Below are positions 1 through 5,103 of a DNA stretch of 5,103 bases, one piece after another (positions within the stretch are counted from its first letter, which is position 1; every line of letters begins with the position of its first letter). This stretch comes from Paracoccaceae bacterium (lineage in GTDB: Bacteria; Pseudomonadota; Alphaproteobacteria; Rhodobacterales; Rhodobacteraceae): positions 1 through 5,103 of the forward strand of contig SPLB01000050.1 in NCBI GenBank assembly GCA_004566265.1, written 5' to 3'. Both the position numbers and the translations under genes were made by a program. Under the pieces are notes generated by a model. That model did no database searches. It worked only from the letters and a program-made list of their open reading frames with translations, and was not told the DNA's origin.

Positions 1-165
1 AACGATGCGTTTGCTAATCCGCCGCAAGGGCTGGTTCCTTGGTCAGTTCGATGTCGAGGAGAGTCAGCACAGGGTGCCCGCACAAAACACTGAGCCGCCT
101 GGCTCACGACAGGCTGTCCAGCGGACCGCGGTTGGTCAACAAGGTGATGACCATATCTGCGCCTT
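1..165. other. Left edge, no confident gene
   Basis: No reading frame here looks like a recognisable protein. On the plus strand a frame from an ATG at position 5 stays open to a TGA at 170-172 (55 codons), but its low-complexity, Gln/Arg-rich product resembles nothing I know. On the minus strand short open stretches are broken by stops. The region follows the 3' end of the minus-strand gene at 166-504 and may hold its terminator (84-106). It could also contain the tail of a gene lying outside the window, which cannot be judged from here. Confidence 0.5.
84..106 (-). terminator. Possible terminator of the small exported protein gene
   Basis: TGAGCC (91-96) and GGCTCA (101-106) form a perfect 6-bp GC-rich stem with a 4-base loop. 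Read on the minus strand, the stem is followed by GTGTTTTG, a short T-rich run. It lies about 60 bases past the stop of the minus-strand gene, in the right orientation to end it. The T-run is only four bases, so this is a weak candidate and could be chance. Confidence 0.35.
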
Positions 166-504
166 TCACTGAGAAACAAGAACCCCTTCGGTTACATCAT
201 CGTGGTCGCCAAGAAACCGCAGGCGATCGCCTGTGCGCTCCACATCGTAACAGACCCAAACGTCCGACGGTGGCCAGACCGAACAATAACGACTGTGCCG
301 AACGCCCCAGCCGCCAAAACTCGGCTCACCGTAGATGTATTCTGTAAAGCCCGTTTCTGAAAATCGCTGGATAGCGCCATTTGTGTATTCGACGCGTTTG
401 CCGGTCAGCGCCGCCTCAATCCCCGGGCCATCCAACCGCTGCCAATCGCTGGCCTGCGCGGAAATCGCACTGCACATAAAAAGAAAGCGCGCAAAAAGGC
501 GCAT
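166..504 (-). CDS. Small exported protein with two conserved-looking cysteines, function unknown
   Basis: This gene encodes a 112-residue protein of unknown function. The start is the ATG at 504, because GGAGGAA lies 8 bases upstream; an in-frame TTG at 510 would sit almost on that ribosome binding site. Residues 1-18 are a typical Sec signal peptide (Arg2 and Arg6, a hydrophobic core, then AQA before Ser19), so the mature protein of about 94 residues should be periplasmic or secreted. Cys11 is inside the signal but does not fit a lipobox. The mature part is rich in Gly and aromatics, with the segment RYCSVWPPSDVWVCYDV holding Cys74 and Cys85, which could form a disulfide. The pattern of short Gly-broken strands suggests a small beta-rich domain (inference). 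I recall similar hypothetical proteins in Rhodobacteraceae but no assigned role. It is transcribed away from purB. Confidence 0.8.
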   Translation of the reverse strand: MRLFARFLFMCSAISAQASDWQRLDGPGIEAALTGKRVEYTNGAIQRFSETGFTEYIYGEPSFGGWGVRHSRYCSVWPPSDVWVCYDVERTGDRLRFLGDHDDVTEGVLVSQ

Positions 505-530
505 TGTCAAATTCCTCCAAAAGCTGTCTC

Positions 531-559
531 TTGCCCCTTATCCGCATAACCTCTAAGAC
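531..559 (+). promoter_or_regulatory. Tentative purB promoter
   Basis: TTGCCC (531-536) and TAAGAC (554-559) are spaced by 17 bases and are the best sigma-70-like pair I can find in the short divergent region before purB. Both boxes are imperfect. If used, transcription would begin near 566, which would leave the left arm of the inverted repeat at 549-591 outside the mRNA. Confidence 0.25.
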
Positions 560-591
560 GCCGGGCATCTGCTGCACAATCACTTAGAGGT
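549..591 (+). promoter_or_regulatory. Perfect 9-bp inverted repeat covering the purB ribosome binding site
   Basis: ACCTCTAAG (549-557) and CTTAGAGGT (583-591) are exact reverse complements separated by 25 bases. The right arm contains most of the purB Shine-Dalgarno sequence (AGAGGTGAG, 586-594). If both arms are in the transcript, the hairpin would hide the ribosome binding site. If transcription starts inside the repeat, it could instead be a DNA operator in the divergent promoter region. The repeat itself is certain; its function is inference. Confidence 0.5.
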
Positions 592-601
592 GAGTTCGCC
601 C

Positions 602-1906
602 ATGATCCCCCGCTATTCCCGTCCCGATATGGTTGCCATCTGGTCCCCCGAAACCAAATTCCGCATCTGGTACGAGATCGAGGCACACGCCTGCGATGCG
701 CAAGCTGATCTAGGCGTGATCCCGCGCGAGAACGCGGACGCAGTATGGAAAGCCAAGGACACTGAGTTCGACGTCGCCCGCATTGACGAAATTGAGGCGG
801 TCACCAAGCACGATGTTATTGCGTTCCTGACGCACCTTGCGGAACATGTGGGGGCTGAGGAAGCGCGCTTCGTGCACCAAGGTATGACTTCCTCGGATGT
901 TCTGGACACCTGCCTGAATGTCCAGCTGGTTCGCTCTGCCGACATCCTGATCAAAGATATGGAAGGCCTGCTGGCAGCGCTGAAAAATCGCGCGATTGAA
1001 CATAAAGACACTGTGCGTGTTGGCCGCTCTCACGGCATCCACGCGGAACCCACCACCATGGGTCTGACATTTGCCCGTTTCTACGCAGAAATGGACCGCA
1101 ACCTTGCCCGCTTGAAACTGGCCCGTGAAGAGATTGCAACCGGCGCGATTTCCGGTGCGGTTGGCACATTTGCCAATATCGACCCTGCGGTCGAAGCCCA
1201 CGTCTGCGACAAACTGGGCCTGATCCCAGAGCCGATCTCCACTCAGGTGATCCCGCGCGACCGTCACGCGATGTTCTTTGCGGTTCTTGGTGTGATTGCA
1301 TCCTCCATTGAAAACGTTGCAATTGAGATCCGCCATATGCAGCGCACCGAAGTTCTAGAAGGCGCAGAATTCTTCTCCTTGGGCCAAAAGGGTTCTTCCG
1401 CGATGCCGCATAAGAAAAACCCTGTTCTGACCGAGAACCTGACCGGTTTGGCCCGTCTGGTGCGTTCTGCTGTGATCCCGGCAATGGAAAACGTCGCCCT
1501 GTGGCACGAACGAGATATCTCGCATTCTTCGGTTGAGCGCGCGATTGGCCCAGATGCGTGTGTCACACTTGATTTCGCACTGGCACGTCTCACCGGTGTG
1601 ATCGACAAGATGCTGGTTTTCCCGGAAAACATGCTCGACAATATGAACAAGTTTCCCGGTCTGGTGATGTCTCAGCGCGTGCTGCTGGCCTTAACCCAAG
1701 CGGGTGTCAGCCGCGAAGACGCCTATGTTATGGTGCAGCGCAACGCGTTGAAAGTTTGGGAATTCCGCACCGATTTCCGCGAAGAACTGCTGGCCGACGA
1801 CGATGTGGTCCAGGCACTGGGTGTCGATGGCATCAACGAAAAATTCGACATGGGCTACCACACCAAACATGTGGACACGATCTTCAAACGCGTGTTCGGC
1901 GCCTAA
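602..1906 (+). CDS. purB: Adenylosuccinate lyase
   Basis: PurB is a cytoplasmic homotetramer of the fumarase/aspartase superfamily. It removes fumarate from SAICAR in de novo purine synthesis and from adenylosuccinate in AMP formation. The product has 434 residues, the usual length. It opens with MIPRYSRP and carries the expected blocks: KHD (69-71), TSSDVLDT (96-103), GRSHGIHAEPTT (141-152, with His144 matching the general acid His141 of the Bacillus and Thermotoga enzymes) and the signature GSSAMPHKKNP (264-274, whose flexible-loop serine is the family's catalytic base), then WHERDISHSS (301-310). The start is the ATG at 602, which has AGAGGTGAG about 8 bases upstream and matches the family N-terminus. 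An in-frame GTG at 590 lies inside that ribosome binding site and is rejected. The gene looks intact, stands alone on the plus strand, is divergent from the small exported protein gene, and ends in a strong terminator. An inverted repeat in its leader may regulate it. Confidence 0.98.
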   Translation: MIPRYSRPDMVAIWSPETKFRIWYEIEAHACDAQADLGVIPRENADAVWKAKDTEFDVARIDEIEAVTKHDVIAFLTHLAEHVGAEEARFVHQGMTSSDVLDTCLNVQLVRSADILIKDMEGLLAALKNRAIEHKDTVRVGRSHGIHAEPTTMGLTFARFYAEMDRNLARLKLAREEIATGAISGAVGTFANIDPAVEAHVCDKLGLIPEPISTQVIPRDRHAMFFAVLGVIASSIENVAIEIRHMQRTEVLEGAEFFSLGQKGSSAMPHKKNPVLTENLTGLARLVRSAVIPAMENVALWHERDISHSSVERAIGPDACVTLDFALARLTGVIDKMLVFPENMLDNMNKFPGLVMSQRVLLALTQAGVSREDAYVMVQRNALKVWEFRTDFREELLADDDVVQALGVDGINEKFDMGYHTKHVDTIFKRVFGA

Positions 1907-1932
1907 ACCGGATCACTTGCTGGAACAACGAG

Positions 1933-1961
1933 AGCCTGCTGCATTTGTAGCAGGCTTTTTT
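1933..1961 (+). terminator. Intrinsic terminator of purB
   Basis: AGCCTGCT (1933-1940) pairs exactly with AGCAGGCT (1949-1956) across an 8-base spacer, and the stem can extend by a G-T and a C-G pair to leave a 4-base loop. A run of Ts (1956-1961) follows at once. It begins 26 bases after the purB stop. This is a textbook Rho-independent terminator and separates purB from the next gene. Confidence 0.93.
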
Positions 1962-1963
1962 GA

Positions 1964-1981
1964 CATCACGCAGCTGTGATG
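1964..1981. promoter_or_regulatory. 18-bp dyad upstream of the TPR gene
   Basis: CATCAC (1964-1969) and GTGATG (1976-1981) are perfect inverted arms around a 6-base centre, GCAGCT. The size and symmetry suit a dimeric helix-turn-helix regulator. It lies just after the purB terminator and about 50 bases before the likely start of transcription of the TPR gene, a position usual for an activator. No regulator is identified. Confidence 0.35.
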
Positions 1982-1986
1982 ATCGG

Positions 1987-2019
1987 ACGTCCTGACGTGC
2001 GCTGTTTTCAAGATAAAAC
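1987..2019 (+). promoter_or_regulatory. Likely promoter of the TPR gene, with an overlapping dyad
   Basis: CTGACG (1992-1997) and TAAAAC (2014-2019) are spaced by 16 bases, each matching the sigma-70 consensus at four of six positions. Transcription would start near 2026 and give a leader of about 27 bases. A second dyad, ACGTC-CT-GACGT (1987-1998), overlaps the -35 box and could be a repressor site. The presence of a terminator just upstream makes a promoter in this interval necessary if the gene is expressed; the exact boxes are tentative. Confidence 0.35.
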
Positions 2020-2052
2020 CCAGTCTAGCGTCAATTTTGGAGATCAAAACCC

Positions 2053-2595
2053 ATGCGTTTTTCGGCCTTTGCCCTTGCTCTGCCTGCGCTGACCTTAGCC
2101 GTCCCTCTCTCTGCTGCTGGCAGTGACACCTCCACCCCACCAAATCCATCAACGGACACCAAAAAATGTTCTAGCAAGCGAGTTTTTGACAAAGAACTCG
2201 GCAAATGTGTGAAGCCCGAGAAGTCTTCGATGACTGGTGACCAGCTTCTTCAGACCGCCCGTGAACTGGCGTATCTGGACCGATTTGACGACGCCCAGGC
2301 CGTGCTGGCCGCACACCCAGATCAAACGAACGATCACGTTCTGACGTATTGGGGCTTCACCAACCGCAAGCTCGGTCGCGCGGAACTTGCAAACCAATTC
2401 TATGCGCAGGCCATTTCCCAAAATCCGAATAATCTCCTTGCACGCAGTTACAGAGCACAAGGTTTTGTTTCTGAGGGGAAATATGTCGAGGCCTTGCAAG
2501 AATGGAAAGAAATCCGCGCCCGCGGCGGCGCAGGCACTTGGGCCGAGGTGTCTTTGCGACAGGCAATCGAAACAGGCCAGACAATTAACTACTAA
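2053..2595 (+). CDS. Exported TPR-like repeat protein
   Basis: This gene encodes 180 residues. The ATG at 2053 has GGAG (2039-2042) 10 bases upstream. Residues 1-22 form a Sec signal peptide (Arg2, an Ala/Leu core, cleavage likely after SAA), which points to the periplasm. A Thr/Pro/Ser-rich linker follows, then a short module with Cys39 and Cys52 (KKC...VFDKELGKCVKP), spaced so that a disulfide is possible. From about residue 60 to 165 the protein is helical with tetratricopeptide character: ARELAYLDRFDDAQAVL, then YWGFTNRKLGRAELANQFYAQAISQNPNN, then ARSYRAQGFVSEGKYVEALQEWKEI. These read as two to three TPR units ending in the typical Pro-Asn turn. TPRs mediate protein-protein contacts; the partner is unknown. 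It lies 78 bases before fliG on the same strand with no visible terminator between, so the two may share a transcript, but nothing in the sequence ties it to motility. Confidence 0.85.
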   Translation: MRFSAFALALPALTLAVPLSAAGSDTSTPPNPSTDTKKCSSKRVFDKELGKCVKPEKSSMTGDQLLQTARELAYLDRFDDAQAVLAAHPDQTNDHVLTYWGFTNRKLGRAELANQFYAQAISQNPNNLLARSYRAQGFVSEGKYVEALQEWKEIRARGGAGTWAEVSLRQAIETGQTINY

Positions 2596-2673
2596 CTTCA
2601 GTCTTTCTTTACGGCTGCTGTCCTAATCTGAACTCTGATCAGAAAGAGAATCTTTTTGGGAGAAGGTTCAAGA

Positions 2674-3789
2674 ATGGAACAAGCTACAGCACTGGCCCTA
2701 CCCATGGGAGGGCCCGAAATTGGGGACCTTCCGGATCTGGCGCCGACCCCTTCTGGACTTCCTGCTTCTTTTGGTGGCAGCACGCGGCTGTCCGGCAGAG
2801 CAAAGGCCGCAATCGTGGTAAGGCTGCTTCTAAACGACGGTGTAGAAATCCCTTTGGATTCGCTGCCCGAAGACCTACAGCTCGAACTTACCAAACAAAT
2901 GGGCGAAATGCGCCTGGTTGACCGCCAAACGCTGAATGCTGTGGCGGAGGAATTTGCAAGCCAGCTTGACAATGTGGGACTGTCTTTTCCAGACGGCTTG
3001 GCCGGCGCTTTGCACGCGATGAAAGGAAAAATTTCTCGCCATACCTATTCGCGTTTGCGTCGTGAAGCTGGGGTGCGCCAGTTCGGAGACCCTTGGGACC
3101 GCCTTCGCAAACTGGACGCCGAGGAGCTTGCCCAGATCGCCATGGCAGAAAGCACCGAAGTCGCCGCTGTTATGTTGTCAAAACTCGAAACTGGCAAGGC
3201 GGCCTTGATGTTGCAATCCCTGCCCGGCCCCGTCGCGCGCCGCATTACATATGCGGTTAGCCATACTAGAAATGTCAGCCCTGAAACGGTCGACAAGATT
3301 GGCACCGCGCTGGCCGCCCAGGTCGAAGCACGTCCCGACATTGCCTTTGACGAAACGCCGGGACAACGCCTTGGCTCGATCCTGACCGAGTCCCAGTCGG
3401 CAAAACGCGAAGAGGTGCTGAGCGCGCTAGGCGAGGAAGACGAAGAATTCGCTGCAGATGTTCGCAAGTCTGTCTTCACCTATGGCCTGATTGCCAAGCG
3501 GGTCGACAAGATGGATGTCCAAAAAGTGATACGGGCAGTTACACCGCAGGATCTGACCGTCGCCATCGCTTACGCGAGCGAAGAAGAAGACGTTGCCACC
3601 AGCGAATTCCTGCTCGCCAATATGGCGGGGCGCATGGCGGCGAACCTGCGCGAAGAAGCAAATGAACTGGGCAAGGTGAAAAAGGCCACGGGTGAAGCCG
3701 CCATTGCAATGATCGTTTCCATGCTGCGGGACCTTGTGAACAACGGCGATATTGAACTTAAATCGGAAGACGAGGAAGGAGACACCTAG
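2674..3789 (+). CDS. fliG: Flagellar motor switch protein FliG, divergent form
   Basis: FliG forms the top of the flagellar C-ring, binding the MS-ring protein FliF and meeting the stator to generate torque and switching. The product has 371 residues. GGGAGAAGG (2658-2666) sits 7 bases before the ATG at 2674; an in-frame TTG at 2656 overlaps it and is rejected. After an unusual Gly/Pro-rich tail of about 37 residues come FliG_N (about 38-115, KAAIVVRLLLNDG), FliG_M (about 145-215, VAAVMLSKLETGKAALMLQSLP) and FliG_C (about 240-362). Against E. coli FliG recalled from memory, Arg281 matches Arg320, Asp288/Asp289 match Glu327/Glu328, Arg297 matches Lys336, while Lys264 is replaced by Ala299 next to a 4-residue insertion. 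The EHPQ motif of FliG_M is replaced by ESTE (159-162). The C-terminus is acidic. Most torque-face charges are kept, which favours a working protein. No other flagellar gene is in the window. Confidence 0.9.
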   Translation: MEQATALALPMGGPEIGDLPDLAPTPSGLPASFGGSTRLSGRAKAAIVVRLLLNDGVEIPLDSLPEDLQLELTKQMGEMRLVDRQTLNAVAEEFASQLDNVGLSFPDGLAGALHAMKGKISRHTYSRLRREAGVRQFGDPWDRLRKLDAEELAQIAMAESTEVAAVMLSKLETGKAALMLQSLPGPVARRITYAVSHTRNVSPETVDKIGTALAAQVEARPDIAFDETPGQRLGSILTESQSAKREEVLSALGEEDEEFAADVRKSVFTYGLIAKRVDKMDVQKVIRAVTPQDLTVAIAYASEEEDVATSEFLLANMAGRMAANLREEANELGKVKKATGEAAIAMIVSMLRDLVNNGDIELKSEDEEGDT

Positions 3790-3830
3790 GCGAATGCCTG
3801 CCCTAGGTGCGGTTTGAACGGAACGCCGTT
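3783..3830 (+). terminator. Weak terminator-like hairpins at the fliG end
   Basis: CACCTAGG (3783-3790), which contains the fliG stop codon, is the exact inverse of CCTAGGTG (3802-3809). An alternative inner stem AGGC-GAAT-GCCT (3788-3799) is also possible. A second stem, AACGG (3817-3821) with CCGTT (3826-3830), follows. Neither has a proper T-run, only GGTTTG after the first, so they are not classical intrinsic terminators. They may help end transcription or protect the 3' end of the message. Confidence 0.35.
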
Positions 3831-3990
3831 GTCGGGCGGCATCTCTCTGGCGTAAGAACATAATTTTTCGGCTCTGGTTTCTTGTATACGGCCACGCTTA
3901 TGCTTAATGTGCAGCCTCTAAATTGGCTGAAATCGATGTGCGTTGATCACGACATCATGCCTGACTGACGCAAAAAACCAGGCCGTCCCA
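3831..3990. other. Intergenic region before the acyltransferase gene
   Basis: This stretch must hold the acyltransferase promoter if the gene is transcribed on its own. The nearest candidate is TTGTAT (3882-3887) with TAATGT (3905-3910) at 17-base spacing, a poor match to sigma-70 boxes. No operator, RNA gene or coding frame is convincing. An in-frame TTG at 3943 lacks a ribosome binding site, and a three-codon frame from the ATG at 3957 is probably chance. Confidence 0.4.
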
Positions 3991-4899
3991 ATGCCCAAAA
4001 ATTCCGCCCAGTTAACCCGCAATGAAAAGGCCCGCTATTTTGTTGAAAATCTAGTCTTACGCGGCATCATCGGCGGCATGGGAATTTTGCCTTACACATG
4101 GCGCGTGCCGATGATGGGGCGCGTGATGCGTTTTGTGGCACCGATAGCGGGTTATGATAAACGGATACGTGAGAACCTTGCGCTGACCTCGCCGCAGCTT
4201 GGCAAAGACGAGGTGGACCATATTGTCACAGATGTCTGCGACAATGTCGGTCGCACGATAAGCGAACTCTATGCCGGTGCAGCCTTTCGTGCGCGCGCTC
4301 GGGACGCGCAAATCACGGGCGACGGGCTTGCGGCATTCGAGACTGCACGTGCGGAGGGGCGCCCGGTGGTCCTCGTTACGGCACATTTTGGCAATTATGA
4401 CGCCGCACGATCAAAACTGGCTCAGATGGGGCACCCCATGGGATCGCTTTATCGGCGCATGGCCAATCCCTATTTCAATGCACATTATGTGAAGGCCATT
4501 GAAGCGACCGGTAAGCCAATGTTCGAACAGGGAAAACGCGGAATGGTGGAGCTGGTACGCCACCTTAAGAAAGGCGGAATTATCGCAATTGTTGCGGATG
4601 TTCACACCTTTCACGGGATGGAGCTGCCATTCTTTGGGCAGGCGGCCGAAACCTCTTTGGTGCCAGCAGAGTTGGCTCTCAAGTACAATGCGGCCTTCAT
4701 TCCCGTTTATGGCATCCGCAAGGAAAACGGGATCGATTTTGAGGTTCGCTTGAACCGTGAAGTTCCGGCTTCAGACGCAGAAACCATGACCCGCGCGGTG
4801 CTACAGGATCTGGAAGATATAGCGCGCGATCACATGGGCCAATGGTTCTGGATCCATCGCCGCTGGAAGGCGGCACAACGCAAAGTCGATGAACTCTGA
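3991..4899 (+). CDS. Lipid A biosynthesis (lauroyl-type) acyltransferase, LpxL/HtrB family
   Basis: Members of this family move a secondary acyl chain from acyl-ACP onto a lipid A precursor at the cytoplasmic face of the inner membrane. The product has 302 residues, the family's normal length. A hydrophobic N-terminal stretch (about 17-35) could anchor it. The catalytic motif is HFGNYD (132-137), an H-x4-D form, with His132 and Asp137 as the expected pair. Other family landmarks are RIRENLAL (58-65), VGRTISELY (86-94), GSLYRRMANPYFN (151-163), the Asp203 segment before FFGQ (214-217), PAELALKYNAAFIPVYGIR (225-243) and the terminal QWFWIHRRWK (284-293). The ATG at 3991 fits the family N-terminus, though its ribosome binding site is weak (AGG, 3980-3982). 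A TTG at 3943 would add 16 unlikely residues. A paralogue acting on ornithine or other membrane lipids cannot be excluded, so no symbol is given. Confidence 0.9.
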   Translation: MPKNSAQLTRNEKARYFVENLVLRGIIGGMGILPYTWRVPMMGRVMRFVAPIAGYDKRIRENLALTSPQLGKDEVDHIVTDVCDNVGRTISELYAGAAFRARARDAQITGDGLAAFETARAEGRPVVLVTAHFGNYDAARSKLAQMGHPMGSLYRRMANPYFNAHYVKAIEATGKPMFEQGKRGMVELVRHLKKGGIIAIVADVHTFHGMELPFFGQAAETSLVPAELALKYNAAFIPVYGIRKENGIDFEVRLNREVPASDAETMTRAVLQDLEDIARDHMGQWFWIHRRWKAAQRKVDEL

Positions 4900-5103
4900 T
4901 AAACAGCGCTCAGGCAACTGCATCACCTTGCCGCCAACGTCCTGCACCAGCGCAGCATCTTGCACAACTCGTCAACAGGATCCAACGCCAGTGACGAGGC
5001 AAGGCGCACATCGCATCGGATCAGAGGCACTGTATTTGTAACAACCTCGGCACAGCTTAGAGCGTTTCCATTTCATGTTGGTGCACAGCCTTCATTTTTG
5101 AGG
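4900..5103. other. Right edge, no confident gene
   Basis: No terminator with a T-run follows the acyltransferase stop. The plus frame from 4903 to the window end has no stop codon, but it has no start or ribosome binding site and its product resembles nothing known. Minus-strand frames are short. The only one that catches the eye is a 34-codon cysteine-rich frame (4972-5076). The region may contain the edge of a gene outside the window. Confidence 0.5.
4972..5076 (-). CDS. Questionable 34-residue cysteine-rich small protein
   Basis: A minus-strand frame starts at an ATG at 5076 and ends at a TGA at 4972-4974. It would encode 34 residues with a basic start (MKWKRSK) and four cysteines in two CxxC pairs (Cys9/Cys12 and Cys23/Cys26), ten residues apart, plus a final Cys34. 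That arrangement could bind a zinc ion. A GAAGG lies 12 bases before the ATG, which is too far for a good ribosome binding site. No family is recognised, and a frame of this length easily arises by chance, so this is only a candidate. Confidence 0.17.
   Translation of the reverse strand: MKWKRSKLCRGCYKYSASDPMRCAPCLVTGVGSC

Noticed and set aside
39..347. A 102-codon plus-strand frame across the left region
   Set aside because: It is antisense to the better-supported exported protein gene and its Arg/Pro/His-rich product resembles no protein.
505..510. TTG at 510 as the start of the small exported protein
   Set aside because: It would leave only about 2 bases to the GGAGGAA site, whereas the ATG at 504 is ideally spaced and begins a normal signal peptide.
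590..601. GTG at 590 as the purB start
   Set aside because: It falls inside the ribosome binding site, and family members start at the MIPRYSRP methionine encoded at 602.
710..1336. A 208-codon minus-strand frame, with others, opposite purB
   Set aside because: These lie wholly inside the unmistakable purB coding sequence and give unrecognisable products rich in Cys, Arg and His; they are antisense shadows of its codon pattern.
2585..2596. TTAACTACTAAC as a CtrA site before fliG
   Set aside because: Only one TTAA half is present; the second half at the required spacing is missing, and the site overlaps the end of the TPR gene.
3427..3861. A 144-codon minus-strand frame opposite the fliG end
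   Set aside because: It overlaps the well-supported FliG_C coding region and shows no family features or ribosome binding site.
5061..5076. AGAGCGTTTCCATTTC as a possible interspersed repeat or IS end
   Set aside because: It recalls repeat motifs seen in some alphaproteobacteria, but there is only one copy in the window and no transposase or target duplication.
1..5103. A novel defence, mobile or biosynthetic system
   Set aside because: I saw no CRISPR-like repeats, transposase, integrase, toxin-antitoxin pair, tRNA, rRNA or biosynthetic cluster. The genes are core or housekeeping in type.

Overview
The window reads as ordinary chromosomal DNA from a marine-type alphaproteobacterium, most likely of the Rhodobacteraceae (Roseobacter group). 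I infer this from the moderately high GC content, the alphaproteobacterial style of PurB, a divergent FliG of the kind I associate with this family, and a lauroyl-type acyltransferase with the HFGNYD motif and a C-terminal QWFWIHRRWK block. No database search was possible, so the taxonomy is a judgement from recognised protein sequence.

Layout from left to right: 1-165 has no convincing gene but holds a small hairpin that could end the gene to its right. A small exported protein with two cysteines (166-504) is on the minus strand. A 97-base divergent intergenic region follows. It carries a perfect 9-bp inverted repeat whose right arm covers the purB ribosome binding site. purB (adenylosuccinate lyase, 602-1906, plus strand) is complete and ends in a clear intrinsic terminator (1933-1961). 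After a short region with two adjacent dyads and a plausible promoter come an exported TPR-like protein (2053-2595) and, 78 bases later with no terminator between, a FliG-type flagellar motor switch protein (2674-3789). A roughly 200-base gap with weak hairpins leads to an LpxL/HtrB-like lipid A acyltransferase (3991-4899). The last 204 bases hold no confident gene.

The genes do not form a single pathway. PurB makes purine nucleotides in the cytoplasm, FliG sits in the flagellar C-ring, the acyltransferase works at the inner membrane on lipopolysaccharide precursors, and the two small proteins are predicted to be exported. The terminator after purB separates it from the TPR/fliG pair, which may be one transcript. 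The acyltransferase probably has its own promoter. I see no mobile element, CRISPR array, tRNA or rRNA gene, and no new defence or biosynthetic system. The most interesting points are the purB leader inverted repeat, the solitary and divergent FliG, and the paired dyads before the TPR gene.
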